NCBI GenBank assembly: GCA_022071955.1
Contig: JAJVIM010000028.1
Location: 1-41,511 of the forward strand
Direction of reading: 5' to 3'
Source of the DNA: Anaerolineae bacterium
Lineage (GTDB): Bacteria > Chloroflexota > Anaerolineae > 4572-78 > J111
DNA length: 41,511 bases
Under the pieces are notes generated by a model that was not told the origin of the DNA, searched no databases, and saw only the letters and a list, made by a program, of their open reading frames with translations. Positions within the stretch are counted from its first letter, which is position 1. Each line of letters begins with the position of its first letter. A program made the position numbers and the translations under genes. Shown here one piece after another: positions 7,963 to 16,355 of this stretch.

Positions 7963-8892
7963 CTACCGGTTCACCGCTTGCGGGTGGTCCTTAACCACCA
8001 AATCCAGGTTGGCGGCGCTGGCGTTGCTGTCAACCTGGGCCACGGTTTTGCTGCCGGGGATAACGCAGGTAACAGCCGGATGCTGCAAGCACCAGCCCAG
8101 CGCCCAGGCGGCCATCGGCACGCCGGCCGGCACCTCGTTTTGCTGAATTTGAGCCACTTCCTGCAACCGGGCCTGCACCTGCGTTTTGTTATGCGTCGCG
8201 CGCACATCGGTTTCGTTGGTAAATTCGGTACCGGGCTTGTACTTACCGCTCAAAAAGCCGCTGGCCAGCGGCACCCGGGCCAGCACGCCCAAATTGTGCT
8301 GCTGGCAAAGCGGCAGCGAGGTAGCCTCCGGCTGCCGGTCGAGCCGGTTGTAAACAATCTGAATGGCTCCCGCGCCCACCTCAACCGCGCGGCCAATTTG
8401 ATAATCGGGGTTAAAGCCGCTGCTCACCGAAAGTCCCAAATGGCGAATTTTGCCGGCCTGCACCTGCTTGTTGAGCATTGTCCACAACTCGTCGTTGTCA
8501 AAGGCGGCGTCGGTGCCGGAGTGAAACTGGTACAGGTCGATGACGTCCGTTTGCAGCGCCCGCAGCGAATCTTCGAGCTGCTGCTGCACATCGGCCACCG
8601 ACCAAAGCTGCGAGCGTTCCAGATGGCCGGTAAATTTGTGGCCAAATTTGGTGGCGATGAGCCAGTCATCGCGCCGGTCTTTGATAAAGTTGCCAATCAG
8701 TTGCTCCGACAGGTGATCGCCATAACATTCGGCGGTGTCGATCAGGTTGATGCCCTGCGCTTTGGCCCGGCTGAGCAGGTCGTTGACTTCGGGTTGGGTG
8801 AATTGCCTGCCCCACTCGCCGCCAAACTGCCACGCGCCAAAACTCACTACAGAAACGGTCAGGCCGGTGCGGCCCAAACGCCGATATTTCAT
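7963..8892 (-). CDS. aldo/keto reductase
   Basis: Encodes 309 aa, usual for the NAD(P)H-dependent AKR superfamily (TIM barrel). The catalytic tetrad is visible: D52 and Y57 in IDTAECYG, K82 in IATKFGH, H124 in YQFHSG. The C-terminal NADP-binding part has VIPGSKTVAQVDSNASA. AAAGGAG lies 8 nt before ATG 8892. It is the last gene of the long minus-strand island but is separated from the kinase gene by about 440 bp of repeats, so membership in the inositol pathway is uncertain; it could reduce a keto-sugar or a by-product aldehyde. Confidence 0.9.
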   Translation of the reverse strand: MKYRRLGRTGLTVSVVSFGAWQFGGEWGRQFTQPEVNDLLSRAKAQGINLIDTAECYGDHLSEQLIGNFIKDRRDDWLIATKFGHKFTGHLERSQLWSVADVQQQLEDSLRALQTDVIDLYQFHSGTDAAFDNDELWTMLNKQVQAGKIRHLGLSVSSGFNPDYQIGRAVEVGAGAIQIVYNRLDRQPEATSLPLCQQHNLGVLARVPLASGFLSGKYKPGTEFTNETDVRATHNKTQVQARLQEVAQIQQNEVPAGVPMAAWALGWCLQHPAVTCVIPGSKTVAQVDSNASAANLDLVVKDHPQAVNR

Positions 8893-9334
8893 TGTGTTTC
8901 TCCTTTCAGAATAAAGATTACAGAATACAGAATACAGATGTCAGATGTCCTGAAAACTCCGCAGAACTTATTAACCATCTTGTTTGCCCCATCCGCCCTG
9001 ACCCCCCTTCCCAATGGGAAGGGAGGAAGTTATGGAAATGGTGTTTTTTACCCCTCCCCCCAACCCCCTCCCCAAAAATTTGGGGAGGGGGAGCGATTAA
9101 CCGGTTGTGGTTTGGGCGGCTACGCCGCCCAAACCACAACCAAAACCTCTTTTCTCCCCCTTCTCCCTGAGGGAGAAGGGGGCCGGGGGGATGAGGGTGA
9201 ATGAAACGCATCCCAGAAATTTAGTGTATGTCCGCCCCTGAAAACTGTTAGGGGGAGGGGTTGGGGGTGGGGGTACAAATAACGGGTTATGTTAATTTAA
9301 CATTGTCAAACTATTGACCACTGATGCCAGATGG
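8893..9334. repeat. non-coding block of polypurine repeats and an 18-bp inverted repeat
   Basis: No gene is seen. The block contains an imperfect short tandem repeat (ATTACAGAATACAGAATACAGA, 8919 onward), G/C-tract repeats at 9049-9092, 9158-9204 and 9250-9275, and a perfect 18-bp inverted repeat with a 3-nt loop (9103-9120 with 9124-9141, sequence beginning GGTTGTGGTTTGGGCGGC). The block separates the aldo/keto reductase from the gluconokinase-like gene and probably terminates transcription. Confidence 0.65.
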
Positions 9335-10819
9335 CTACCCAATCAGCCGGCGGTAATACTCAAGCTGGGTGTCGATGGCCTGCCGGTAAATCTGGTGATG
9401 GTCAGCGTTGGGTTGGTAGGTGCGGCCGATGGCCGGCGGCAAGTCGGCTACGTTGTTAATCACGCCCAACGACTCCAGCGCCAGCAGCGCCACGCCGCGG
9501 CTGGTGGCCTCTTTTTCGGCCAGGGTGAGCACCGGCTGGCCCAGCACATCGGCAAAAATTTGCAGCCAGGCCGGCGAGTTGAGCAGCCCGCCACTGGCCA
9601 CAATCTGCCGGCTGGCATCGGCAGGCAAGTGCGCCGTAATCAGATTATAAATCAGCGCAAAGCGATAAGCGACGCTTTCCAACCCGGCCCGGACAATATC
9701 CACCGGCCGGGTGTGCAGCGTAAAATTGTGCAGGCTGGCCCGGGCGTGATCGTGCCAGCCGGGGGCGCGCTCGCCGGCGATGAACGGCAGCAGCGCCAGG
9801 CCGTGCGCCGCGGGCGGCAATTGGGCCAGTTCGGCTTCCAACTGTTCCGCCGAGGGCAGGCGCAGGGTATCCTGAAACCAGGCGTACAGGCTGCCGCCTT
9901 CGGTAGTGGCCCCGCCCAGCAGCCCGCGCCGGGCATCGACCCGGTACAGCCACAACCCGTCGGGGACCGTGGCCACACTCTCGGCGGGCAAAACGGCGCG
10001 CATCGCGCCACTGGTACCGACGGTCAGCGCCAGCCGCGACGAATCGCAGGCGCCGCTGCCAATATTGGCCCCGGCGCCGTCGCCAATGGCCGGATACCAC
10101 GGCACATCTTTCAACGCCGGCCAGCGTCGCGCCCATTCCGGCCGCAAACCGCGCAGCGGCTGGCTCACATCGGCCAGCGGCGAAAGCTGCTCGGCGGAAA
10201 TGGGCAGGCCGGCCAGCCAATCGGCATCCCAGGTGAGGCTGTGGCGGTTGAGCAGACCGCTCCAGGCTGCCACCGAATAACTGACGCGCCACTCGCCCAG
10301 CAAGCGCCAGTAAATGTACTCGCCCACCGAGGCCCAACGCGCCGATGTGGCCAGCCACTCCGGCCGGGCTTCAGCCAGCCAGTTAAAACGGGCCGGCAGA
10401 TAACTGGCGTGAATCAGGCAGCCGGTGCGGTTGTGAATTTGAGCCGCGCCCTCCGGGCCAACCTCGCGCCGGAGTTTACCGGCAGCATTGGCCGCGCGGG
10501 TGTCGGCGTAGGTTAGCGCCGGGGTTACCGGCCGGCCGGCGGCGTCCAGCCCAAAGCAGTTGGTGACCATTGTATCGGCGGCCACCGCACCAATCTGTTC
10601 GGCCAGCGGGCCGGCCTGCGCCAGCAGTTGGTCGATAACGCTGACCACGGCCGTAAACAGTTCGTCGGCGTCAAATTCCGCGCCGCCGTCCGCCGTAGTC
10701 TGCACCCGGTAGGGCAACTGCACCACGTGGCCGTCGAGCGGCCGGGCGGCAGCATCAAACAGCATCGCCCGGGTTGACGAGGTACCGATATCCAAAGTTA
10801 AAACGAGCGGTGATGACAT
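9335..10819 (-). CDS. gntK: FGGY-family carbohydrate kinase, gluconokinase-like
   Basis: Encodes 494 aa, typical of FGGY kinases. The N-terminal phosphate motif LDIGTSSTRAMLFD is at 9-22 (D10), the catalytic-base region GDGAGANIG at 246-254 (D247), and the second phosphate loop TVGTSGAM at 266-273. The last motif, plus YSVAAWSGLLN at 181-191, is closer to gluconokinases than to xylulo- or glycerol kinases, but the substrate is inferred. GAGGAGG lies 4 nt before ATG 10819. It sits directly downstream of the MFS and LarA-like genes. If the LarA-like enzyme makes D-gluconate, this kinase would give 6-phosphogluconate. L-xylulose, ribulose or mannonate are alternatives. Confidence 0.85.
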   Translation of the reverse strand: MSSPLVLTLDIGTSSTRAMLFDAAARPLDGHVVQLPYRVQTTADGGAEFDADELFTAVVSVIDQLLAQAGPLAEQIGAVAADTMVTNCFGLDAAGRPVTPALTYADTRAANAAGKLRREVGPEGAAQIHNRTGCLIHASYLPARFNWLAEARPEWLATSARWASVGEYIYWRLLGEWRVSYSVAAWSGLLNRHSLTWDADWLAGLPISAEQLSPLADVSQPLRGLRPEWARRWPALKDVPWYPAIGDGAGANIGSGACDSSRLALTVGTSGAMRAVLPAESVATVPDGLWLYRVDARRGLLGGATTEGGSLYAWFQDTLRLPSAEQLEAELAQLPPAAHGLALLPFIAGERAPGWHDHARASLHNFTLHTRPVDIVRAGLESVAYRFALIYNLITAHLPADASRQIVASGGLLNSPAWLQIFADVLGQPVLTLAEKEATSRGVALLALESLGVINNVADLPPAIGRTYQPNADHHQIYRQAIDTQLEYYRRLIG

Positions 10820-10832
10820 TTTGCCTCCTCTT

Positions 10833-12017
10833 TTATCCGGCCGGTTTTCTGGGCAGCCGGGCGGTACCCACCAGCCCCAGCACCAAAACCAGCACGGTGG
10901 TCACGGCCAGCATCCCGCTGACCCCCAATCGGCTGGCCAGGATGCCGCTGAGCCACGGGCCGCTAAACATGCCAACGGCGTACACGGCCTGATGCAAGCC
11001 CATCGCCGTGGTGCGTTCCGGGTCGGCGACAAAGCGAATGCTCATGCCCATCAACACCGGGTAGCTGATGCCCAGCGCCAGCCCGATGGCAAATTGGGCC
11101 GCAAACAGCAGCGCCAGCGACGAGGCCAGCGCGCCCAGCCCGGCCCCCGCCACCAGCAACCCAAAATTGAGATAAACCATCGAGCGCGCGCCAATGCGGT
11201 TGACCAGCAGCGTGGCGCTCAGATTGCCCAGCAAAAAGACAAACACATCCAGCCCAACCAGCAGGCTTTGGGTCACGGCGGTGCCGCCGAGCGTTTTGGC
11301 CAAAATCGGAAAAAAACTGAAAGTAGTGGCGTAATCAACGTACTGGCAAACGGCGGCCAGCAGCGCCGGCAGCAGCACATCTTTCCGGGTAATCAGCGCC
11401 CCCGTTTCGCCCAGCGACGGTTTTTTGGACGGCTTTTTTTCTTCGCCGATGACCAGCAGCCACAACGCGGCCAGGCCAATAGCCGCGATGGCAACCATAA
11501 ACGGCGCGGACACGCCGCCCCAGCCGGTCAGCCAGCCCGTAGCCAGCGTGGCCGTGCCGCGCCCCAACGAAAGCACCACCGTCAGCATGGCCGTAGCCCG
11601 CACCGCTTCGGCGGGTTTGAACATCGCGCTGAAAGCGACAACCAGCGGCACCCAGGCTCCGGCCCCAATACCCACAATCGAGCGGGCCAGCGTCAGCCCG
11701 GTCACCCCGTCCGCCGTAGAGAGCAGCCAGGTACCCAGCGCGATCAGCCCAAATCCGCCCAAAATAAACGGTTTGCGCCGGCCCAGCCAGTCGGCGGCAA
11801 TGCCCACCGGCAGCCGGACAATGGCCTGCCACAAGCCATACATCGACAGCACCAACCCCACCAGCGCCAGGTCATCCAGTTTGGTTTGCAAATAAGTGGG
11901 CAGGGTTGGCACGATGACGTACAGCGCGGCCCAATACAGGTAGGCCACCAGCACGTACAGCGAAATTGTAACCCGGCGGCTGAAAATTGCGGCAGGTTTG
12001 CGGACGGTGTCGGTCAT
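10833..12017 (-). CDS. MFS transporter of the sugar-acid island
   Basis: Encodes 394 aa with 12 predicted helices. The MFS signature is seen as VGIAADWLGRRKPF (about residues 72-85), the loop after helix 2. A charged central loop (GEEKKPSKKPS) separates the two six-helix halves. It lies 12 bp after the LarA-like gene and 13 bp before the kinase gene, so the three are almost certainly one operon. By context it may import or export a sugar acid such as gluconate or mannonate; the sequence alone does not show this. A proline/drug-exporter-type MFS role cannot be excluded. Confidence 0.88.
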   Translation of the reverse strand: MTDTVRKPAAIFSRRVTISLYVLVAYLYWAALYVIVPTLPTYLQTKLDDLALVGLVLSMYGLWQAIVRLPVGIAADWLGRRKPFILGGFGLIALGTWLLSTADGVTGLTLARSIVGIGAGAWVPLVVAFSAMFKPAEAVRATAMLTVVLSLGRGTATLATGWLTGWGGVSAPFMVAIAAIGLAALWLLVIGEEKKPSKKPSLGETGALITRKDVLLPALLAAVCQYVDYATTFSFFPILAKTLGGTAVTQSLLVGLDVFVFLLGNLSATLLVNRIGARSMVYLNFGLLVAGAGLGALASSLALLFAAQFAIGLALGISYPVLMGMSIRFVADPERTTAMGLHQAVYAVGMFSGPWLSGILASRLGVSGMLAVTTVLVLVLGLVGTARLPRKPAG

Positions 12018-12029
12018 CGGCTTCCGGGA

Positions 12030-13301
12030 TTATTTACTGCCGTTACCGTTCGGTTTGATGCGATAGAGCATTTCGCCGGCTTTGGGCACCAGCAGAATAC
12101 CCTCGGCTTCGCGGTTGCGCCAGTCATCCAGATTGATAGTGGCCGGGTCGATATAGCCCAGGTTGAGCTTGCGGCAGCGTTCTTCTGGCACGCCGGTGGC
12201 CAGCGTTACCCGGATGCGCGGCGATTCAACGCCGGTGGCGGCGTCAAATTCACCCATCCCTTTGAGGTGGGTGCTGTGGGCCAGCACGCCGCCCGGATAA
12301 TCCTTAAACTTGTCCCACTGTTTGATGAAGTAATCGCGGACGTGGTAGCCCACTTCGTCCAAAAATTTGCCGTGAGTGTAGCTGATCTCATCGATGTGCG
12401 GCGCGTAAATGACCACTTCGCCGCCGTCGGCGATGGCCGGCTCCATTTTGTACATGCCTTTGGCCCCGGTCCAGATGTCATCGTACATTTCCGGCATTAC
12501 CGACAGCACCCGCTGCACCGGTTCATCCAGCCAAACAATGTGCAGTTTGCTGGAAAGCTCGGCGGTGGCTTCGTAGGCTTCTTCCGGCGTGCCAACGTAC
12601 AGCCCGGCCAGATCGTGCCCTTTGACCACCATGCTGAAACACAGTTTGGGTTTGTCGATGAAGCTGGCTGCCCGGTCGATGACGCGGCGCACGGGCGTGT
12701 ATTTGGTGCCGATGACCTCGTAGCTGGTGATGACCGCGCCCAGCCAGTGCGAAAAGTTGATCACTTCGTCACCGCCAATGCCGGGGAAGAAATATTTGTT
12801 GCCGCCGGAGAAACCGACCACTTCGTGCGGAAAAGTTGGCCCGCAAATGATGAGTTGGTCGTAATCAAACACCAGTTTGTTGAGCCGCACATCAACGGCC
12901 TGCCGCATCAACCCGCCGGTAATTTCTTCAATTTCAGCCTCGGTTATCTGCCCCAGCGACACAAAGGTGTCCGGCAGTTCCCAGTGATGATTAAAAACGT
13001 TCACTTTGGTGTACTTGCCGGCCCGTTCTGCGGCAGTAACACCGATGTGCCGGTTGATGGCCTCCTCGCTCAATGGCTGGTGCGTGCCCAGCGCAATGAG
13101 GTAATCGAGCGCGGCCGCTTTTTCGCCCAGAAATTCAAAAAACAGGCGGAACATCTGCGGGATGGGCGCGGTGCGGGTGGCATCGGGGATGATAATCAGC
13201 ACCCGCTGGCCGCTCAAATCGTGCGCGGCGAATGTTTGAGCCACCAGCGCCCGCACTTCGTCGTCGGTTAAATTTTTGTTTTCGTAACCCAGTCCAATCA
13301 T
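12030..13301 (-). CDS. LarA-superfamily nickel-pincer-dependent 2-hydroxyacid racemase/epimerase (candidate D-mannonate/D-gluconate 2-epimerase)
   Basis: Encodes 423 aa; ATG 13301 is chosen because AAAGGAGAT precedes it, and the open frame further upstream is low-quality repeat DNA. The LarA catalytic residues align by spacing with Lactobacillus LarA: D40 and R43 (PDATR; D72/R75 there), H74 (GTHQ; H108), H159 (PHEVVGFSGGNK; H174), K169 ten residues later (K184, which holds the nickel-pincer cofactor) and H185 sixteen later (H200, nickel ligand). The superfamily includes lactate and malate racemases and a D-gluconate 2-epimerase that yields D-mannonate. Next to a mannonate-forming SDR and a gluconokinase-like gene, the mannonate-to-gluconate reaction is the natural inference. 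Cofactor genes larB, larC and larE are not in the window. Confidence 0.85.
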   Translation of the reverse strand: MIGLGYENKNLTDDEVRALVAQTFAAHDLSGQRVLIIIPDATRTAPIPQMFRLFFEFLGEKAAALDYLIALGTHQPLSEEAINRHIGVTAAERAGKYTKVNVFNHHWELPDTFVSLGQITEAEIEEITGGLMRQAVDVRLNKLVFDYDQLIICGPTFPHEVVGFSGGNKYFFPGIGGDEVINFSHWLGAVITSYEVIGTKYTPVRRVIDRAASFIDKPKLCFSMVVKGHDLAGLYVGTPEEAYEATAELSSKLHIVWLDEPVQRVLSVMPEMYDDIWTGAKGMYKMEPAIADGGEVVIYAPHIDEISYTHGKFLDEVGYHVRDYFIKQWDKFKDYPGGVLAHSTHLKGMGEFDAATGVESPRIRVTLATGVPEERCRKLNLGYIDPATINLDDWRNREAEGILLVPKAGEMLYRIKPNGNGSK

Positions 13302-13714
13302 TGACTTATCTCCTTTGAAAATAAACGAATCTACGAATCTGCGAGTCGGCGACTGTAGGGGCGGTTCGCGAACCACCCTTACCCAATTTTCATCTCCCGG
13401 TGTCGTTCCGGTTGGAACTGTCGGACTCCTTTGAAAATAGCGAATTGCGAATGTCGGGGGGGTAGCGCCCTTCGACACGCCCCTCGCGGCGGTCGGGGCT
13501 GCCCATAATGCTAACCGCCTCCCAATTTTCACCCGGTCGTTTGTAAATCGTAAATCCAAAGTAACTACTCAGCCGTCATGCCCGAATGTCTTTATCGGGC
13601 ATCCACTGAAAGCCAAAACGGTGGATTCCCGCTAAAAACACGCGGGAATGACATCCAGAATGGTGCGGCTGAGTAGTTACAATCCAAAATCCAAAATCTA
13701 AAATCGCACTTCTA
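13302..13714. other. intergenic region with repeats and a MITE-like element
   Basis: This 413-bp gap between the LarA-like and SDR genes has no convincing gene. It holds a duplicated leader segment (CTCCTTTGAAAATA at 13311-13324 and 13429-13442), which suggests that about 120 bp was inserted or duplicated in the 5' region of the LarA-like gene, and the inverted-repeat element at 13561-13680. Confidence 0.55.
13561..13680. mobile_element. MITE-like non-autonomous element with 15-bp terminal inverted repeats
   Basis: A 120-bp element bounded by GTAACTACTCAGCCG (13561-13575) and its perfect inverse CGGCTGAGTAGTTAC (13666-13680). It is flanked by the 8-bp direct repeat AATCCAAA (13553-13560 and 13681-13688), consistent with a target-site duplication. 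The interior is itself largely self-complementary (TCATGCCCG..., ...CGGGAATGAC) and non-coding. The right flank is a short AT-rich tandem repeat, so the duplication could be coincidental. Confidence 0.6.
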
Positions 13715-14548
13715 TTATACCCCACTAAACGCGGAAAAGCCGCCATCAATTGGCACAACTATTCCGCTCACAAACGCCGACGCCGGCGACAGCAGCCACA
13801 TTACCGCGCCGAGCAAATCTTCGGGGTCGCCAAAGCGGGCCATCGGCGTGTGAGCAATAATCGATTGGCCGCGGGCGGTCAGTTCGCCGGTTTCCTTGTC
13901 GGTCAGCAGAAAACGGTTCTGGTCGGTCAGGAAAAAGCCGGGGGCGATGGCGTTGACCCGGATATTGGGCGAATATTCCTGGGCCATGTGCACGGCCAGC
14001 CACTGGGTAAAGTTGCTCACCCCGGCTTTGGCCGCCGAATAGGCGGGGATGCGGGTGAGCGGCCGGAAGGCATTCATCGACGAAATGTTGAGGATGTTAC
14101 CCTCGCCGCGCTCGGCAAAGTAGCGGCCAAAAATCTGGCTGGGCAGGATGGTGCCGATGATGTTCAAATCGAAGACAAAACGCATGGCGTCGTCGGGAAT
14201 GTCAAAAAATGACTGGGTGGGGTTGGTGGTGGCTTTGGGGCTGTTGCCGCCCGCGCCGTTGATCAGCGCATCAACCTGGCCAAACTCGCTGACCACGCGC
14301 TCCAGGCAGCCGTCCATCACCTCGCGGTTGAGCACATCGCCGTAAACAATGATGGCCCGCCCGCCGGCCGGGTCAAACCGGTGGACCAGCCGCTCGGCCA
14401 TTTCCGGGCTGCGGTCAACCAGGGCCACGTTGGCGTTGCAGCCAACCAGCGCACAGGCAATCTCGCCGCCCAAAATGCCGGCTCCGCCGGTAACAACCAC
14501 CGTTTTGCCCTTAAAATCGTACATTTGGGTGAGTTCTTTTAGATTCAT
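13715..14548 (-). CDS. uxuB: SDR-family D-fructuronate reductase/D-mannonate oxidoreductase (YjmF/UxuB-type)
   Basis: Encodes 277 aa, classical short-chain dehydrogenase. The cofactor motif TGGAGILG is at 20-27, INGAGG at about 96-101, and the catalytic set is S157 (NISSM), Y170 and K174 (YSAAK). Length and the extended N-terminus before the Rossmann strand fit the SDR mannonate oxidoreductases of the Bacillus YjmF type, which reduce D-fructuronate to D-mannonate. GGAGCAG lies upstream of ATG 14548. The adjacent tagaturonate epimerase supplies fructuronate, which supports the call. A 2-deoxygluconate or 5-ketogluconate dehydrogenase is the main alternative, because SDR substrate cannot be read from motifs. 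Confidence 0.82.
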   Translation of the reverse strand: MNLKELTQMYDFKGKTVVVTGGAGILGGEIACALVGCNANVALVDRSPEMAERLVHRFDPAGGRAIIVYGDVLNREVMDGCLERVVSEFGQVDALINGAGGNSPKATTNPTQSFFDIPDDAMRFVFDLNIIGTILPSQIFGRYFAERGEGNILNISSMNAFRPLTRIPAYSAAKAGVSNFTQWLAVHMAQEYSPNIRVNAIAPGFFLTDQNRFLLTDKETGELTARGQSIIAHTPMARFGDPEDLLGAVMWLLSPASAFVSGIVVPIDGGFSAFSGV

Positions 14549-14730
14549 CAGTTCTGCTCCTTTGCAAATAGGATTCAGGAGTCAGGAGTTAGGAGTTAGG
14601 GAATTACTACAGTATGTCACCCTGAGCAAAGCGACCTGTGCCCTTTAGGGTAGGGGTCTCCTGACTGGGTAATTAAATTATAAATTGTTGACGACTCGCC
14701 ACCCGTTACCCGCCACACGCCAGCCGCACT

Positions 14731-16269
14731 CTAATCAAACGGCGCGAGGTGTTTGTGAAAGTGCGCTTCCAGATAATCAGTATAGGTTTCTTCGTTGGCG
14801 CGCAGGGTGTCAAAAAACGGCTGGCGAAACGCCTCGTGGTTGAGCACCGAGCCAAAGGTTACGTGCAGCACCTCGCGGGCGTGAAAATCATCCAGCAAGC
14901 TCACCAGCCCGGCGTCGGCGAGTTGGCCGGCATCCGGCACTTTGGCCACTTCCGCCGACACGTGATAGGTAGCCCGGTCGGTGGGATAGCGCTCCAGCCC
15001 AAAAGCCACAATCTGACGGAACAGCGCCGGGTTCAATTTGGCGATGGCCCGCAGCGCCTCCAAATAGCTGGTGCCGGCGGTTTTCAGGTGGACCAGCTCG
15101 CCGGCCACCCGGCGGGCGATGGGATAGACGCTGAACTTGTCCGAGCCGGAATGGAGGCTGAGTTTGTACGGCCCAAACGCCTGGGCCACCGCCGCGTGCT
15201 GGCTGAAGGATTCCTCAAACTTGGCCAGATCGCCAATATAATCGACGCCTTTTTCAAACGTGCCCACGTAACGCGGGGCCAGGCTAACCCACTCCACCTC
15301 CAGCCGGCGCAGTTCGTTGACAATGTACACGTGTTCGGCCAGCGAGGTTACGGTCTCTGTTTCATCGACGCTCATTTCCAGCTCAAAATTGCCCGCGCCA
15401 CACACGTCGAGCAGGTGGCGGTACATCACCACCGTGTGGGCCACGGCCTGCCCGTATTTGGCCGCCGCCCGCAGCAACAACTCCCGGTCGAGCGTAAATG
15501 AAAACTGGCCCAGCTCGATGGTTTTATCGGCCAGCCGGGCTTCCAGATCGGCCCGGTCGCCGGCCAGAATATTCCACGGCAGGGCATCGACCTTTTGCTC
15601 GAGCATGGCCAGTGGCGCGGTGTTGGCCGTGTCATCCACGTATGCGCCGGGGTCGATGGTGTAAAAGGTGTAGCCTGCCGCCGCGCACAGATCGATGTCG
15701 GCGGTGGTTTTCAGGTGGTCGGCGTCCGCGCCGTAGCCCTCGCGCCAGCCTTCCTGAAACACGCCCCACATCGCGTCATCCACCACCTCCTGCGGGGTGC
15801 GGCCGGTGCGGGCGTTTTCGCGCATACTTTGCTGGGCCACAATGGGGGCCATGCTGTGCTGGCGGATGGCCCGAATGTGGCCGGGCGTGGCCAGCCCCAG
15901 CCTGTCGCCGCAGCCCGCCGATTTGCGCAGCCCCAGCGTTTGCGGTTTGAGATACGGCAGCAGCGCGCGCAGCACCACCGCATTGGTCGGGTTAGCCGGC
16001 GCAACGTTGAGCGACACCGTTTGGCCGTTCACCGGCACCAGCGTGGCCTCACCTTTAAACCGGTCCGCCACCGCGCCGAGTACGCCCACAAATTTCCGGC
16101 CATCGCGCCGGCCCAAAAATAACAGCGAATGGGCCATCGCCGTGAGCGAACGCGGGTAAACACGCAACCCGCTGAGCTGTTCCAATTCGGTGGCCAGCGC
16201 CCCGGCCTCGGCCGGCTCAAGGGCCGGAGCCAGATCAGCAGTATCAAGCAGGTTTAATAAGATTGTCAT
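14731..16269 (-). CDS. uxaE: tagaturonate epimerase (UxaE family)
   Basis: Encodes 512 aa. I recognise it as the UxaE family, which includes Thermotoga maritima TM0440 and interconverts D-tagaturonate and D-fructuronate. Characteristic segments are GDRLGLATPGHIRA (121-134), ADADHLK (181-187) and TIDPG (204-208), a TIM-barrel-like metal-dependent enzyme pattern. ATG 16269 is chosen (AAAGGAG upstream); the ORF extends ten codons further but over the promoter region. It is divergent from the galacturonokinase-like gene. In the inferred pathway it takes tagaturonate from IolO and passes fructuronate to the downstream SDR. Tagaturonate from galacturonate could also enter here. Confidence 0.88.
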   Translation of the reverse strand: MTILLNLLDTADLAPALEPAEAGALATELEQLSGLRVYPRSLTAMAHSLLFLGRRDGRKFVGVLGAVADRFKGEATLVPVNGQTVSLNVAPANPTNAVVLRALLPYLKPQTLGLRKSAGCGDRLGLATPGHIRAIRQHSMAPIVAQQSMRENARTGRTPQEVVDDAMWGVFQEGWREGYGADADHLKTTADIDLCAAAGYTFYTIDPGAYVDDTANTAPLAMLEQKVDALPWNILAGDRADLEARLADKTIELGQFSFTLDRELLLRAAAKYGQAVAHTVVMYRHLLDVCGAGNFELEMSVDETETVTSLAEHVYIVNELRRLEVEWVSLAPRYVGTFEKGVDYIGDLAKFEESFSQHAAVAQAFGPYKLSLHSGSDKFSVYPIARRVAGELVHLKTAGTSYLEALRAIAKLNPALFRQIVAFGLERYPTDRATYHVSAEVAKVPDAGQLADAGLVSLLDDFHAREVLHVTFGSVLNHEAFRQPFFDTLRANEETYTDYLEAHFHKHLAPFD

Positions 16270-16286
16270 CAAAAACTCCTTTAGTC

Positions 16287-16315
16287 TTGTGATTGGCACA
16301 AAAAAGCGTTATAAT
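16287..16315 (+). promoter_or_regulatory. promoter of the GHMP kinase-nucleotidyltransferase operon
   Basis: TTGTGA (16287-16292, 4/6), a 17-bp spacer, and a perfect TATAAT (16310-16315). Transcription would start near 16322, 34 nt before ATG 16356. The uxaE leader overlaps on the other strand. Confidence 0.65.
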
Positions 16316-16355
16316 GCCGCTTTGTTACTTACGTTACACACTCAATGAGGTACAA

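Noticed and set aside
7960..9204. A 414-aa + strand frame opposite the aldo/keto reductase
   Set aside because: The minus-strand frame has the full AKR catalytic tetrad and a ribosome site; the plus frame continues into polypurine repeats.
9049..9275. Repeated G/C-tract units considered as a CRISPR array
   Set aside because: Units differ in length and sequence, there are no constant repeats with unique spacers, and no cas genes are present.
10821..13271. An 816-aa open frame on the + strand, antisense to the LarA-like and MFS genes
   Set aside because: It is low-complexity (His, Gln, Arg, Gly-rich), lies fully opposite two genes with clear catalytic motifs, and has no ribosome site or family pattern. 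It is a product of high-GC codon bias.
12030..13301. Lactate racemase as the function of the LarA-like gene
   Set aside because: No lactate permease or lar accessory genes are near; the operon encodes sugar-acid enzymes. The superfamily is certain but the lactate substrate is not supported.
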